Assembly: GCA_017549105.1 (NCBI GenBank)
Contig: JAFYVN010000012.1
Coordinates: 84,089-148,088 of the forward strand
Direction of reading: 5' to 3'
DNA from: Clostridia bacterium
GTDB taxonomy: Bacteria > Bacillota > Clostridia > Oscillospirales > Acutalibacteraceae
DNA: 64,000 nt
In this document: piece by piece, positions 35,335 to 45,696 of the stretch
Layout of the letters: the number at the start of each line of letters is the position of its first letter
How positions within the stretch are numbered: position 1 is the first letter of the stretch
Position numbers and translations under genes: made by a program
The notes under the pieces: model-generated
Told to the model about the DNA's origin: nothing
Database searches by the model: none
What the model saw: only the letters and a program-made list of their open reading frames with translations

Positions 35335-37695
35335 TTAAAATTTGATTACCTGCCCGATGATTCGGTTGATGCCAAAAAGGTTCTTGAAAAACGAAACAAT
35401 CTTCTGCCAAAGACTTGCGTTAGATTCGATTTCCTGCTTGGAAATATGTTCAACACCGTTTGCATCAATGTATTTTGCTGTGATTGTAACATCACCGGTT
35501 GCTGTTGAAGTTACCGCACAAGTTTTACCGTCAGCTGACGGTACGATTGTCACGCCATCACCCTCAACGCTCCACTCGATTTTTGCTCCGTCGGGGATAT
35601 TCTCAAAATCAGCGTGAAGAATGAGTGTTTCGCCGTACTTGACCTCGGTTGTCGAAGGCTTTTTGATGATTTCTTCTTCAATAACTGGCTTGGTTGTAGG
35701 CACTGTTGTGGGAACTTCTGCCGGCTTTGTTGTTGGTTCAGTTACAATGGGTTTTGTGGTGGATTCTTCAACTGGTTTTGTTGTCGAAGGCTCTGTCACA
35801 ACAGGCTGTGTGGTTGAGGGTTCTATTGTGGTAGGCTCTGTTGCAACAGGTGCCGTTGTTTCGGGATTTGTTGTGGCTTTTTCGGGTTGTGTGGTGAGTT
35901 CGGTTGTGGTTTCAACAACAGGTTTAGTTGTTGAAGGTTCGGTTACAACGGGTTTTGTGGTTGTAGGTGCTGTTGTGGTAAGTTCATTTGCATCACAATT
36001 ATAATGAAACATCGCATTAATAAGAGGGGTATTACATAAACCAATTGATATTTCATTCCATTCAGCCTCTGTGTCTGTATAATATACATTAGTGAGTCTG
36101 TCGCAATAATAGAATGCATAATTGCCTATGCTTGTTACGCTGTTACAGATTGTTACGTTTATTAGACTTTCGCAAGAATAGAATGCATAGCTGCCTATGT
36201 TTGTTACGCTGTTCCCAATTGTTACGCTTGTGAGGTTGTCACAAGATTTGAAGGCAGAAATTCCTATATTTGTTACACTATTGGGGATTAGATAGCTTGT
36301 TCTTGTATTTCCAGCAGGGTATCGTATCAATTCTGTTTTGTCTTTGTTGAACAAAACTCCGTATTCATCGTTTGAATATGCTGTGTTTGACGAATCTACA
36401 ACTATGTATGTGAGGTTATCGCATTCAGCGAACGCATTCTTTCCTATGGTTGTTACGCTATTGGGAATCACACAGCTTGTTCTTGTGTTTCCAGCAGGAT
36501 ACTGTATCAATTCTGTTTTGCTTTTATTGAATAAAACGCCATATTCATCACTTGAATATTTTGCATTTGATGAATCTACAATTATACTTGTGAGACCATT
36601 GCATTTGGCAAACGCACCCTCACCTATGCTTATTACGCTGTCAGGGATTTTTATACTTTTGAGCTTGTAGCAATATTCGAACGCATAATTGCCAATGTTT
36701 GTTACGCTGTTGCCGAATATTACGTTTGTGAGTCCGTCGCAATGCCAGAACGCATAATCACCAATGCTTGTTACTCTGTTACCGATTGTAACGCTTGTGA
36801 GTCTATCGCATTCCCAGAACACACTCTCACCTATGCTTATTACGCTGTCAGGGATTTTTATGCTTGTGAGGTTGTAGCAATCATTGAAAGCATAATCGCC
36901 AATACTTGTTACGCCGTTACCGATTATTACGTTTGTGAGTCTGTCGCAATTATGGAATGCATAATTACCTATGTTTGTTACGCTGTCGGGGATTTCTATG
37001 CTTGTGAGGTTGCTGCAACCTTCGAACGCGTGATCAGCGATAACTTTTGTACCGTCTTTTATCACATATGAATCGGTAGTAAACCCATCAGCATCTATCA
37101 GATAATTACCAATATATAAAACACCGTTTTCTCGGTTGATTGAGTTGTTATAATATGCGGTATTGTAGAACGCATAATCGCCTATACTTGTTACACTGTC
37201 AGGGATTATTATGTTTGAGAGACTGTTGCAAGAATAGAACGCAGAATTGCCAATGCTTGTTACGCGGTCGGGAATTGTTATACTTGTGAGACTGTTGCAA
37301 ACATAGAATGCTTTATCGCCTATGCTTGTTACGCTGTTGCTGATTGTTACACTTATGAGGCTGTCGCAACGAGCAAACGCTATATTGCCTATGCTTGTTA
37401 CGCTGTTGCCGATTGTTACGCTTTTAATGTTTGATCTAATATTGTACCAAGGGACATCTACACTGTTGGAAGAATAAGTGAAATCATACATATCTCCCGT
37501 GCCGCTGATAACAAGTTCACGGGTTGAGGTGTTTAATGACCAGGTCAGATTATCACCGCATTTACCGCTTGTTGCAGCCTCCGCTTTAATTGCAAAATCT
37601 GCCCAATCAACATCCGAAAAGCCGAATGCAAATGAGCCGAAGAGGAGTGTGAATGCGAGGAGAATTGACATCGATTTTTTGAGTGTTTTTTTCAT
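35335..37695 (-). CDS. Secreted BspA-type leucine-rich repeat protein with Thr-Pro linker
   Basis: A 786-residue precursor. The signal peptide starts MKKTLKKSMSILLAFTLLFG. A short entry motif (CGDNLTWSLNTSTRELVISG) is followed by more than ten 23-residue BspA-type repeats (VTSIGDYAFxxCxxLTSxxIP/G) over about residues 95-550, broken by two islands with NKxKTELIQYPAGNTRTS. Next come a linker rich in Thr, Pro, Val and Glu (about 575-675), an Ig-like domain (about 680-750) and the tail FFKNLFGINRII. GGAGG lies just before the ATG at 37695; the open frame continues 27 codons upstream without a ribosome site. Likely a cell-surface adhesin; the cell-attachment mechanism is unknown since no LPXTG is present. 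Confidence 0.9.
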   Translation of the reverse strand: MKKTLKKSMSILLAFTLLFGSFAFGFSDVDWADFAIKAEAATSGKCGDNLTWSLNTSTRELVISGTGDMYDFTYSSNSVDVPWYNIRSNIKSVTIGNSVTSIGNIAFARCDSLISVTISNSVTSIGDKAFYVCNSLTSITIPDRVTSIGNSAFYSCNSLSNIIIPDSVTSIGDYAFYNTAYYNNSINRENGVLYIGNYLIDADGFTTDSYVIKDGTKVIADHAFEGCSNLTSIEIPDSVTNIGNYAFHNCDRLTNVIIGNGVTSIGDYAFNDCYNLTSIKIPDSVISIGESVFWECDRLTSVTIGNRVTSIGDYAFWHCDGLTNVIFGNSVTNIGNYAFEYCYKLKSIKIPDSVISIGEGAFAKCNGLTSIIVDSSNAKYSSDEYGVLFNKSKTELIQYPAGNTRTSCVIPNSVTTIGKNAFAECDNLTYIVVDSSNTAYSNDEYGVLFNKDKTELIRYPAGNTRTSYLIPNSVTNIGISAFKSCDNLTSVTIGNSVTNIGSYAFYSCESLINVTICNSVTSIGNYAFYYCDRLTNVYYTDTEAEWNEISIGLCNTPLINAMFHYNCDANELTTTAPTTTKPVVTEPSTTKPVVETTTELTTQPEKATTNPETTAPVATEPTTIEPSTTQPVVTEPSTTKPVEESTTKPIVTEPTTKPAEVPTTVPTTKPVIEEEIIKKPSTTEVKYGETLILHADFENIPDGAKIEWSVEGDGVTIVPSADGKTCAVTSTATGDVTITAKYIDANGVEHISKQEIESNASLWQKIVSFFKNLFGINRIIGQVIKF

Positions 37696-37726
37696 TTGGC
37701 TTCCTCCCGAAAGATAGTCAACTGAA

Positions 37727-37755
37727 ATTATAATACAATACGGAAAATTTTTCAA
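37727..37755 (-). promoter_or_regulatory. Promoter of the BspA-type surface gene
   Basis: On the minus strand TTGAAA and TATAAT are separated by 17 bp, 32 bp before the start codon. Confidence 0.75.
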
Positions 37756-37822
37756 TGGAAGATTTGTAGTTGACAAAATAAACTTGCAAATTAAAAAAAC
37801 TAAAAACGGCTGTATATTTTTC

Positions 37823-37851
37823 TTGAAATATCTTTCCTATAATGTTATACT
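37823..37851 (+). promoter_or_regulatory. Promoter of the recJ-relA operon
   Basis: TTGAAA and TATACT at 17-bp spacing, about 25 bp before the recJ start. Confidence 0.7.
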
Positions 37852-37873
37852 AATATGATATTGAAAGGAATGA

Positions 37874-39916
37874 TTGCTTTTGAGACGTAAAAAGTGGGTA
37901 GTGACAAAAGGCAATAAGGATTTAGCCGCTCAGGTTGCACAGGAGCTGAGCGTAGACCCTTTTGCCGCATTGCTCGTCACCTCAAGAGGCTTTGAAAATA
38001 CAGACGAAATTGCAGATTTTTTTGACCATGATGCACCTTTGTGTCTTTCACCGATGTCGATTGCCGATATGTCAAAGGCGGCGGAGAGAATCAACAGAGC
38101 TATCGATAATTTTGAGATGATATGCGTATTCGGCGATTACGATGCCGACGGTGTTACCGCAACCGCATTGCTTTATTCATATCTCGAAACAAGAGGCGCA
38201 AATGTTATCCGTTATATTCCCGACAGACTCAGCGAAGGCTACGGACTCAACATCGGTGCGATTGAGCAGCTTGGCGAAATGGGTGTAAAACTCATAGTAA
38301 CCGTTGATAACGGTGTTTCTGCTATCGATGAAGCTGTCAGAGCGAAGGAACTCGGCATTGATCTGATTATTACCGACCATCATAAAGTGGGCGATGTGCT
38401 TCCCGATGCGGTTGCCGTTGTTGACCCTCACCGTGAGGATTGCCCCAGCAACTTCAAGGAGATGTCGGGTGTCGGAGTTGCGTTCAAGCTTGCGTGTGCG
38501 CTTGAAGGCGATGACGGAGATATACTTATCCAAGAATACGGCGACCTTGTTGCGCTTGGCACAATCGGTGATGTTGTTACCCTCACGGGTGAAAACAGAG
38601 TTATGGTGCGCAGAGGTCTCAGACTTATAAACGAATGTCCCAGACCCGGCATAAACGCTCTTATGGAGATTGCCGGAGTCAGCGAAAAGGTGTTTTCGGC
38701 ATCAACAGCTGCTTTCACTGTTTGTCCCAGAATCAATGCGTCAGGCAGAATGGGTTCGGCAAACAAAGCGCTTGACCTTCTTCTGACAGAAGATGAAGAT
38801 TCCGCAGAGCAGATTGCAGAGGTTATCCAGTCGATGAATTCCGACCGTCAGCAGACCGAAACATCAATTTTTTCAAGTGCAGTTTCTATGATCAGTTCGG
38901 AAACCGGAATTATAAACGACAAAATAATTGTTGTTGACGGCGAAGGCTGGCATCAGGGTGTTATCGGAATTGTTGCGGCAAGAATAACCGAAAGATACGG
39001 CAGACCGTGTATTGTTATTTCGCGTGAAGGCGAAACCGCAAGAGGTTCGTGCCGAAGCATAGAAGGGTTTTCGATTTACGATGCTATTGAAGCTGTGTCG
39101 GATTGCCTTGACCATTTCGGCGGTCATACTCTTGCTGCGGGACTCGGTCTTAAGTCGTCGAGAATTGAAGAGTTCAGACGCAGAATAAATGAATATGCGG
39201 CAGATATACCGATGCCCTTTGCTTTGCAGAAAATTGATTGCAAACTGCTTCCGACATCGATAAGTCTTGATATGCTTAAGGCGATAAGCCTTCTTGAACC
39301 CTTCGGAGCAGGCAATCCCCAGCCGTGTTTCGGACTTTTCGGAGTGAAAATAGAAGAAACCGCATCCGTTTCTGAAGGAAAGCATATGAGAATGGTTGTT
39401 TCCAAAAACGGAGCAAGAACGGGAGTTGTTTATTTCGGTATGCCCGAAAGAAGATTCCCTTACGAAAAAGGAGATACGGTTGACCTTGCAGTTAACCTTG
39501 ACAAAAACATTTATAATGGCGAAACAAGGGTTTCTGTTATTGTCAGAGGTATAAAGCCGTCTTTCACCGACGAAGAAAAGGTACTCCGTGCAACGGAGCT
39601 TTACGATAAATTTTCAAGGCACGAAAAGCTCACATCAGCCGAAGCAGAGGCGATTTTGCCCGACAGGCAGATTCAGGTTGATGTTTTCAAAGCGATAAAA
39701 TCAAAACCGCTTAAAGATAAAGAGTGCGAAGTCCTTTGCGTCAGACTCGGCGATGACGGTTCAAAGCTTGCAAAGGTCAATGCAGTTATCGACAGTATGC
39801 TTGAAATGGGTATTCTTGAAGAAACCCTGGAAAATATGATATACGTTCCCGAAAATCCTCCGAAGGTAAATCTTGAGGATTCGGAAATTATGAAAAGGAT
39901 CAGAAATTTTCTTTGA
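37874..39916 (+). CDS. recJ: Single-stranded-DNA-specific exonuclease RecJ
   Basis: Degrades single-stranded DNA 5' to 3' in recombination and mismatch repair. The DHH phosphoesterase core shows DYDADGVTATAL at residue 88, TVDNGVSA, DHHKVGDVLP at 168 and VGVAFKLACALEG. The DHHA1 domain has GRPCIVIS, ARGSCRSIEGFSIYDAI and GGHTLAAGLGL, followed by an OB-type domain. The 680-residue length is typical of the Firmicutes form. The start is one of two in-frame TTG codons; AAAGGA at 37864-37869 is 4 bp from the first and 10 bp from the second (37880), so 37880 may be the true start. It is followed 14 bp later by relA. Confidence 0.92.
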   Translation: MLLRRKKWVVTKGNKDLAAQVAQELSVDPFAALLVTSRGFENTDEIADFFDHDAPLCLSPMSIADMSKAAERINRAIDNFEMICVFGDYDADGVTATALLYSYLETRGANVIRYIPDRLSEGYGLNIGAIEQLGEMGVKLIVTVDNGVSAIDEAVRAKELGIDLIITDHHKVGDVLPDAVAVVDPHREDCPSNFKEMSGVGVAFKLACALEGDDGDILIQEYGDLVALGTIGDVVTLTGENRVMVRRGLRLINECPRPGINALMEIAGVSEKVFSASTAAFTVCPRINASGRMGSANKALDLLLTEDEDSAEQIAEVIQSMNSDRQQTETSIFSSAVSMISSETGIINDKIIVVDGEGWHQGVIGIVAARITERYGRPCIVISREGETARGSCRSIEGFSIYDAIEAVSDCLDHFGGHTLAAGLGLKSSRIEEFRRRINEYAADIPMPFALQKIDCKLLPTSISLDMLKAISLLEPFGAGNPQPCFGLFGVKIEETASVSEGKHMRMVVSKNGARTGVVYFGMPERRFPYEKGDTVDLAVNLDKNIYNGETRVSVIVRGIKPSFTDEEKVLRATELYDKFSRHEKLTSAEAEAILPDRQIQVDVFKAIKSKPLKDKECEVLCVRLGDDGSKLAKVNAVIDSMLEMGILEETLENMIYVPENPPKVNLEDSEIMKRIRNFL

Positions 39917-39930
39917 ATTGAGGAAGAAAA

Positions 39931-42141
39931 ATGAAAGACTTCAAAAAAACAAGTGTATGCAACAGCACATCTCCTGAAGAGTGCATGAAGCTTCTTTTTG
40001 ACCTTATCGGTGACGGCTGTACCGATAAAGAGAGGTGCGATATCGAAAAGGCCTATCGCATCGCCAACGAGGCTCACGAAGGTCAGAAGCGTCTTTCGGG
40101 CGAACCGTATATTATGCATCCGCTCAGCGTTGCGATAATTCTTGCAAGTCTCGGTATGGACGAGGCTTCGATTATTGCGGCAATTCTTCATGATACGGTT
40201 GAAGATACCAAGATGACGAATGCCGAGGTTAAGCGTGAATTCGGTGAAACGATTGCAGACCTTGTTGAGGGTGTAACAAAAATCGGTAAGGTTCCTCTTC
40301 AGACAAAGGAAGAACAGCAGGCGGAAAATATCCGCAAGATGCTTATGGCGATGTCAAGGGATATCCGTGTTATTATCATAAAACTTGCCGACAGGCTTCA
40401 TAATATGAGAACTCTTATGTTCAAGCCTGAGCAAAGACGCAGGGAGATTGCTCTTGAAACAATCGAAATTTATGCTCCCATTGCGCACCGACTCGGTATC
40501 AGACCCATCAAAGAAGAACTTGAAGATCTTTCAATCAGCTATCTTGACCACGTTGCTTATCACGAGATTGAAGAGTCTCTTGAAAATCAGAGCAAAACAC
40601 GTCACGAATTTCTTGAAGACACAAAAAACAAAATTGAAGAAAGAATAAAATCCGTTGTCAACGGTGCTCAGGTCAACGGAAGAATCAAATCTGTTCACGG
40701 CATATACCGTAAGATGTATATGCAGAATAAGAATTTTGACCAGATTTACGATATATACGCAGTCCGTATTATTGTTGACACAGTAATCGACTGTTATAAC
40801 TGCCTTGGTGTTATTCACGATATGTTCAAACCCATTCCGGGCAGATTCAAGGATTATATTTCAACACCCAAACCCAATATGTATCAGTCGCTCCATACAA
40901 CCGTTCTCGGCAAGGAAGGCATTCCCTTTGAAGTTCAGATAAGAACATGGGAAATGCACCACACTGCCGAATACGGTATTGCAGCGCACTGGAAATATAA
41001 ACTCGGTATAAACGGCACAGCAAAGTTCGAAGAACGTCTTACCTGGATAAGACAGCTTCTCGAAAACCAGAGTGAAGACGAAAATGTTGAGGATATTGTT
41101 TCAACAATCAAGAGCGATCTTGTGCCCGAAGAAGTTTTTGTTTTTACTCCGAAGGGCGATGTTTTCAGCCTTCCGATGGGCGCAACCGTTGTTGACTTTG
41201 CTTATGCAATCCATTCTGCAGTCGGTAATAAAATGGTAGGCGCAAAGGTTGACGGCAGAATTGTTCCGCTTGATTACAAAGTCAAAACAGGTGAAATTAT
41301 AGAGATTATGACTTCGTCTCAGCAGGGCAAGGGTCCCAGCAGAGACTGGCTCAATATAGTCAAAACAAGCCAGGCGAGAAGCAAAATCCGCCAGTGGTTC
41401 AAAAAAGAACGCAGAGACGAAAATATTGTTGAAGGCAAGGCTCAGCTTGAACGTGAATTCAAGCGCAACTTTATCCGCCTCAATGACGAAGAATACGAAG
41501 GGTTTGTTCTTAAGATTGCAGAAAGACAGCGTTGCAATTCGCTTGATGATTTTTATGCGGCAATCGGCTATGGCGGTGTTTCACTCATCCGTCTTATGCC
41601 GAGAATAAAAGAAGATTACGGAAAGCTCAAAAAGACTGACGAACCCGTAATCGTTGCCACTCCGCCCAAGAAAAAGACCAAGAGCAACGAAGGCGTTATT
41701 GTTGAAGGTATTGATAATTGCCTTGTCAAATTTTCGCGTTGCTGCAATCCTCTTCCCGGTGACGATATCATTGGATTTATAACAAGAGGTCACGGTGTTT
41801 CAATTCATACAAAGAAGTGCACCAATGTGCCCGAAGATATCAGCAAGGCAGGCGAACCCGAAAGATGGATTACCGCTTATTGGGACACTAATGTCAAAGA
41901 AGACTTCAAGTGTACCCTTCAGCTTTACTGTCTTAACAGAATCGGTCTTCTTGCAGATGTTTCGAGCCTTCTTGCAAATATGAGAATTATGATTAACGAT
42001 ATCAGCACCAGAAACACCACAGACGGCAGAGCAATTGTTATGGTTACCGTTTCTGTCAACGGTGTTGAGCATCTCAATTCACTTGTGTCAAAGATAGACA
42101 AAATCGACGGCGTGCTCAGTATCGAAAGAAGCGGTATATAA
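39931..42141 (+). CDS. relA: Bifunctional (p)ppGpp synthetase/hydrolase
   Basis: Makes and degrades the stringent-response alarmone. The 736-residue protein has the HD hydrolase domain (AAILHDTVEDTKM near residue 83), the RelA synthetase domain (GIYRKMYMQNKNFDQIYD, DYISTPKPNMYQSLHTTV), a TGS domain with FTPKGDVFSLPMGATVVDFAY, a zinc-finger-like CCNPLPGDDI stretch and a C-terminal ACT domain. Both active sites look intact, so it is a Rel/SpoT-type long enzyme. GAGGAAG precedes the ATG. It overlaps no gene and is followed 9 bp later by dtd, the common recJ-relA-dtd order of Firmicutes. Confidence 0.95.
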   Translation: MKDFKKTSVCNSTSPEECMKLLFDLIGDGCTDKERCDIEKAYRIANEAHEGQKRLSGEPYIMHPLSVAIILASLGMDEASIIAAILHDTVEDTKMTNAEVKREFGETIADLVEGVTKIGKVPLQTKEEQQAENIRKMLMAMSRDIRVIIIKLADRLHNMRTLMFKPEQRRREIALETIEIYAPIAHRLGIRPIKEELEDLSISYLDHVAYHEIEESLENQSKTRHEFLEDTKNKIEERIKSVVNGAQVNGRIKSVHGIYRKMYMQNKNFDQIYDIYAVRIIVDTVIDCYNCLGVIHDMFKPIPGRFKDYISTPKPNMYQSLHTTVLGKEGIPFEVQIRTWEMHHTAEYGIAAHWKYKLGINGTAKFEERLTWIRQLLENQSEDENVEDIVSTIKSDLVPEEVFVFTPKGDVFSLPMGATVVDFAYAIHSAVGNKMVGAKVDGRIVPLDYKVKTGEIIEIMTSSQQGKGPSRDWLNIVKTSQARSKIRQWFKKERRDENIVEGKAQLEREFKRNFIRLNDEEYEGFVLKIAERQRCNSLDDFYAAIGYGGVSLIRLMPRIKEDYGKLKKTDEPVIVATPPKKKTKSNEGVIVEGIDNCLVKFSRCCNPLPGDDIIGFITRGHGVSIHTKKCTNVPEDISKAGEPERWITAYWDTNVKEDFKCTLQLYCLNRIGLLADVSSLLANMRIMINDISTRNTTDGRAIVMVTVSVNGVEHLNSLVSKIDKIDGVLSIERSGI

Positions 42142-42150
42142 GGTGATAAA

Positions 42151-42609
42151 ATGAAAGCAGTTATCCAGAGAGTAAATAAATCCTCCGTCAGCGTTGACGG
42201 TGAAATAAAAGGCTGTGTCGGGAAGGGATATAATATCCTTCTCGGCGTTATGGACGGTGATTCCGAAAGTCAGGCAGAGCTTCTTGCCTCAAAGGTTGCA
42301 AAGCTCCGCGTTTTTGAGGATGAAGCGGGCAAGATGAACAAAAGCATTACCGATATCGGCGGGGAAATACTCGTCGTTTCGCAGTTCACATTATGTGCGG
42401 ATATCAGAAAAGGCAACCGCCCTTCGTTTACGGATTCCGCACCTCCCGCAGAAGCCAACAGACTTTATGAATACTTTTGTGCAAAGCTCATCGAAAACGG
42501 CATTGCCAAAGTTGAAACCGGTGTTTTTGGCGCAGAAATGAAAGTTGAAATCGAAAACGACGGTCCCGTAACGATTGTTATGGATACCGATATATGGGAT
42601 AAAAGGTGA
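42151..42609 (+). CDS. dtd: D-aminoacyl-tRNA deacylase
   Basis: Removes D-amino acids (and mischarged glycine) from tRNA. The 152-residue protein carries the family motifs [42 protein letters not shown] and the Gly-cisPro-like motif [11 protein letters not shown] near the C-terminus. The gene sits 9 bp after relA and 4 bp before the next gene, as in many Firmicutes. Confidence 0.95.
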   Translation: MKAVIQRVNKSSVSVDGEIKGCVGKGYNILLGVMDGDSESQAELLASKVAKLRVFEDEAGKMNKSITDIGGEILVVSQFTLCADIRKGNRPSFTDSAPPAEANRLYEYFCAKLIENGIAKVETGVFGAEMKVEIENDGPVTIVMDTDIWDKR

Positions 42610-42613
42610 TTCA

Positions 42614-43255
42614 ATGAAAATAACTCAGCTCTATCTCGGTCACGAAATGTTTGCCAACTGTTATCTGCTTGTTGACGAAGCAAGCGGCGATGCGGCAGTG
42701 GTTGACCCTGCGTGGTATACGGATGAATTTAAAAATACGCTTGCCGAAAACGGCGCAGATCTGAAATATATTTTGCTTACTCACGGTCATTTTGACCATA
42801 TTTTCGGTGTTCACGGACTTAAGGAAGCAACCGGTGCAAAGGTTGTTATTCACAAGAATGATGCGGGTCATCTTCTTGATGAAAGCAAAAGTCTCGCAAA
42901 GGGCAATATGCCCGAGCCGCAGAAACCCGTTGAAGCCGATATCCTTGTTGATGAGGGAGATATTATTTCTCTCGGTGAGAGTGAAATCAGGGTTATGCAT
43001 ACTCCCGGTCACACTATGGGCGGTGTTTGTTATATTCTTGAGGATGATAAGGTTATCATCAGCGGCGACACGCTTTTTTGTATGACTGCGGGAAGAACCG
43101 ATTTTGCCGACGGAAGCGATGAGCTTATGATTCAGTCACTCAAAAGACTCATTGCTCTTGACGGTAACTACAGAGTTTTGCCCGGCCACAACAGAGAAAC
43201 AACTCTTGAAAGAGAAAGAACACGCAATTGGTATATCAGAAGGATGGTAAAATAA
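42614..43255 (+). CDS. Metallo-beta-lactamase-fold hydrolase (glyoxalase II-like)
   Basis: A 213-residue protein with the binuclear metal motif THGHFDH near residue 57, TPGHTMGG, SGDTLFCMTAGRTDFADGS and PGHNRETTLERER. It matches the short YcbL/GloB-like group found after dtd in Firmicutes and probably cleaves a thioester such as a lactoyl-thiol; the substrate is not certain. AAAGGTG supports the ATG at 42614 rather than in-frame codons inside dtd. The stop abuts the GTG start of the next gene. Confidence 0.85.
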   Translation: MKITQLYLGHEMFANCYLLVDEASGDAAVVDPAWYTDEFKNTLAENGADLKYILLTHGHFDHIFGVHGLKEATGAKVVIHKNDAGHLLDESKSLAKGNMPEPQKPVEADILVDEGDIISLGESEIRVMHTPGHTMGGVCYILEDDKVIISGDTLFCMTAGRTDFADGSDELMIQSLKRLIALDGNYRVLPGHNRETTLERERTRNWYIRRMVK

Positions 43256-44725
43256 GTGATATTAAGAATTTTCGGTCACGATTTCCACTATGAATGTGAA
43301 AGTCTGTGCAGGGTATATTTCCCTAACGAAAAAATTAATATAGTTTACGGTGATGATGGCGAGGATGAAAAAGCCATCATAACCCGTTATTCCGAAACCG
43401 AAGAAGGCAGCTGTATTGAAGTAGAGGCGGTTATCGGTGATGATAAAAAGTTTTTGACTGCGGAAGTTTTTGCCGATAAATCCGAAATCCGCGACAAAAG
43501 TGAGCTTCGGATGTGTCAGCTTATCTTTGAGGCTCTTTCGGGGATAACCGGCTACACTCCTCCCTGGGGAGTTCAGACAGGCGTACGCCCCTCAAAGCTG
43601 ATGCTCCGTCTTATCGACGAAACCGGAGAAGAAGAAGCGCTGCGATATTTCAAAGAGGATTTGCTTGTCAGCGAAGAAAAAACCGCTCTTGCGTATACCG
43701 TTGCAAAAGCGGAAGAAAAAATAATCGGTCTTTCAAAGGATAATTCATTCAGCCTTTATGTTTCAATTCCTTTCTGCCCTTCAAGATGCAGTTACTGTTC
43801 TTTTGTTTCGCATTCGATTGATAATGCAAACGCAAAAAGAATTCTTCCCGAATATCTTGATAAGCTTGCGGAAGAAATTGAAATTACGGGTAAGATTGCA
43901 ACAGAACTTGATTTAAGACTCGAAAGCATATATTTCGGCGGAGGAACACCCGGAGTGCTTGAAGCTCCGCAGATGGACAGACTTCTCGGTGCAATCGAAA
44001 AAAGCTTTGATTTATCCGCACTCAGGGAATACACAGTCGAGGTCGGCAGACCCGATACGGTAACTCCCGAAAAGCTGAGGATTCTGAAACTCCACAACGT
44101 CGGCAGAATCAGCATAAATCCCCAGACCTTCAATCAGTCAACGCTTGATGAAATAGGCAGAAAGCATTCTGTTGAACAGTCGGTAAAAGCGTATCAGCTT
44201 GCAAAGGCTTACGGATTCGACAGCGTCAATATGGACTTGATTGCAGGACTTCCGGGTGAAAGTTTCGAGGATTTCCGTTCAAGCGTTGATACGGCAATTT
44301 CACTTTCTCCCGAAAATATAACAGTACATACTCTTGCGCTCAAACGCTCATCAAATCTCGGTGCATCCGGTGCGGAGGTTTCGGGAGGCAACACAGCTAA
44401 AAAGATGCTTGAATATGCATCCGAAAGGCTCGGCAAAAGCAGGTATGCTCCGTATTATATGTACCGTCAGAGCAAGTGTGTAGGCAACCTCGAGAACGTC
44501 GGCTGGTGCAAAGAGGGCAAGGATTGCCTCTATAATGTTTTTATGATGGAAGAGTGCCATACCGTTCTTGCGGTAGGCGCGGGTGCGGTTACCAAACTTT
44601 GCGAGCCGGGCACGACCAACGTCGAACGTATTTTTAATTATAAATACCCTTATGAATATATTTCCGGTTTTGATAAAATCATTGAACGCAAAAACGGAAT
44701 AAAGAGCTTTTATTTGTCATACTAA
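43256..44725 (+). CDS. hemZ: Oxygen-independent coproporphyrinogen III oxidase-like HemZ
   Basis: A 489-residue radical SAM protein. An N-terminal domain of about 160 residues ends in PPWGVQTGVRPSKL, typical of HemZ. The iron-sulfur motif CPSRCSYC lies near residue 173 (CxxxCxxC), followed by YFGGGTPGVLEAPQ and GRISINPQTFNQSTLDEIGR. The start is a GTG directly after the previous stop, with AAGGA 11 bp upstream. HemZ acts in anaerobic heme synthesis or as a related coproporphyrinogen dehydrogenase; no other heme gene is in the window, so a different radical SAM role is possible. Confidence 0.9.
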   Translation: MILRIFGHDFHYECESLCRVYFPNEKINIVYGDDGEDEKAIITRYSETEEGSCIEVEAVIGDDKKFLTAEVFADKSEIRDKSELRMCQLIFEALSGITGYTPPWGVQTGVRPSKLMLRLIDETGEEEALRYFKEDLLVSEEKTALAYTVAKAEEKIIGLSKDNSFSLYVSIPFCPSRCSYCSFVSHSIDNANAKRILPEYLDKLAEEIEITGKIATELDLRLESIYFGGGTPGVLEAPQMDRLLGAIEKSFDLSALREYTVEVGRPDTVTPEKLRILKLHNVGRISINPQTFNQSTLDEIGRKHSVEQSVKAYQLAKAYGFDSVNMDLIAGLPGESFEDFRSSVDTAISLSPENITVHTLALKRSSNLGASGAEVSGGNTAKKMLEYASERLGKSRYAPYYMYRQSKCVGNLENVGWCKEGKDCLYNVFMMEECHTVLAVGAGAVTKLCEPGTTNVERIFNYKYPYEYISGFDKIIERKNGIKSFYLSY

Positions 44726-44745
44726 ATTTTATAGGGTGATGACAA

Positions 44746-45663
44746 ATGAATAAAAAGTATACTTACAGCGAAATCAACAGTCTTGCGTGTAACCCTGGAT
44801 TGTTTGTTTCCGATTGCACGGAAGCATACAAAAACAGAATCGCAGAGGTTGCACAAGGGATTTTCAGCAATCATAACCGTAAAATTGTGATGCTTGCGGG
44901 TCCGAGTTCATCGGGTAAAACAACAACGGCAAAGCTTTTCTCCGAAGAAATAAACAAACTCGGAGGAAAAGCCTATACCGTTTCGCTTGATGATTTCTAT
45001 TTGCCGAGAAGTGTTCAGTATCCGCTTGATGAAAACGGAAAACCCGATTTTGAATGCGTTGAAGCGCTTGACCTCGGTTTGCTTCATTCGTCGCTTCAAA
45101 GTCTTGCAGTCAGCGGTAAAGCGGATTTGCCCGTGTTTGATTTCAATACGGGTGAAAGAATCAACAATGCAAAAACAGTTGAACTCCGTGAGAATGATGT
45201 TATAATAGTTGAAGGTCTTCATGCACTCAATCCCGCCATAACAGAAACGCTTGACAGTTCAAAACTGTATAAAATCTATATCAGCGTTTCGTCAAGAGTT
45301 TATGACGCTAACGGAGATGTTCTTCTTTCAAAACGTGATTTAAGGCTTATAAGAAGAACCGTGCGTGACTATCTTTTTCGCTCGATGCCCGTTGAACGTA
45401 CGCTTGAAATATGGGGCAGTGTTATGAGAGGGGAGGATAAATATCTTTTCCCGTTTGAAAATCTCGCAGATATCAAAATCAATTCGTTTCATCCGTGCGA
45501 ACCGTGTGTTTTTTCCGAAAAGGCAGTAGGTTTGCTTCGCGATGTCGGCGAAGGTGAATTCAAAGAAAAAGCAGATTCGCTTATTGATAAGCTGAGTTTG
45601 TTTGAAAATATTGATTATTCGGTTCTTCCCGACGATTCTCTTTTGAGAGAATTCACGGGTTAA
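44746..45663 (+). CDS. Uridine kinase-like nucleoside kinase
   Basis: A 305-residue P-loop kinase of the uridine kinase/phosphoribulokinase fold. Walker A GPSSSGKTTTAK starts at residue 52, SLDDFYLPR follows, and VEGLHALNP and RRTVRDYLFR mark later core motifs. Clostridial relatives often carry an N-terminal TGS/ThrRS-like domain; here only about 45 residues precede the P-loop, so this is the short form. GGTGA lies 7 bp before the ATG. It lies in the same direction as hemZ and the flippase gene. Confidence 0.85.
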   Translation: MNKKYTYSEINSLACNPGLFVSDCTEAYKNRIAEVAQGIFSNHNRKIVMLAGPSSSGKTTTAKLFSEEINKLGGKAYTVSLDDFYLPRSVQYPLDENGKPDFECVEALDLGLLHSSLQSLAVSGKADLPVFDFNTGERINNAKTVELRENDVIIVEGLHALNPAITETLDSSKLYKIYISVSSRVYDANGDVLLSKRDLRLIRRTVRDYLFRSMPVERTLEIWGSVMRGEDKYLFPFENLADIKINSFHPCEPCVFSEKAVGLLRDVGEGEFKEKADSLIDKLSLFENIDYSVLPDDSLLREFTG

Positions 45664-45696
45664 TAAAATTCCGAATCAAAAAGGAGTGTGAGCCTT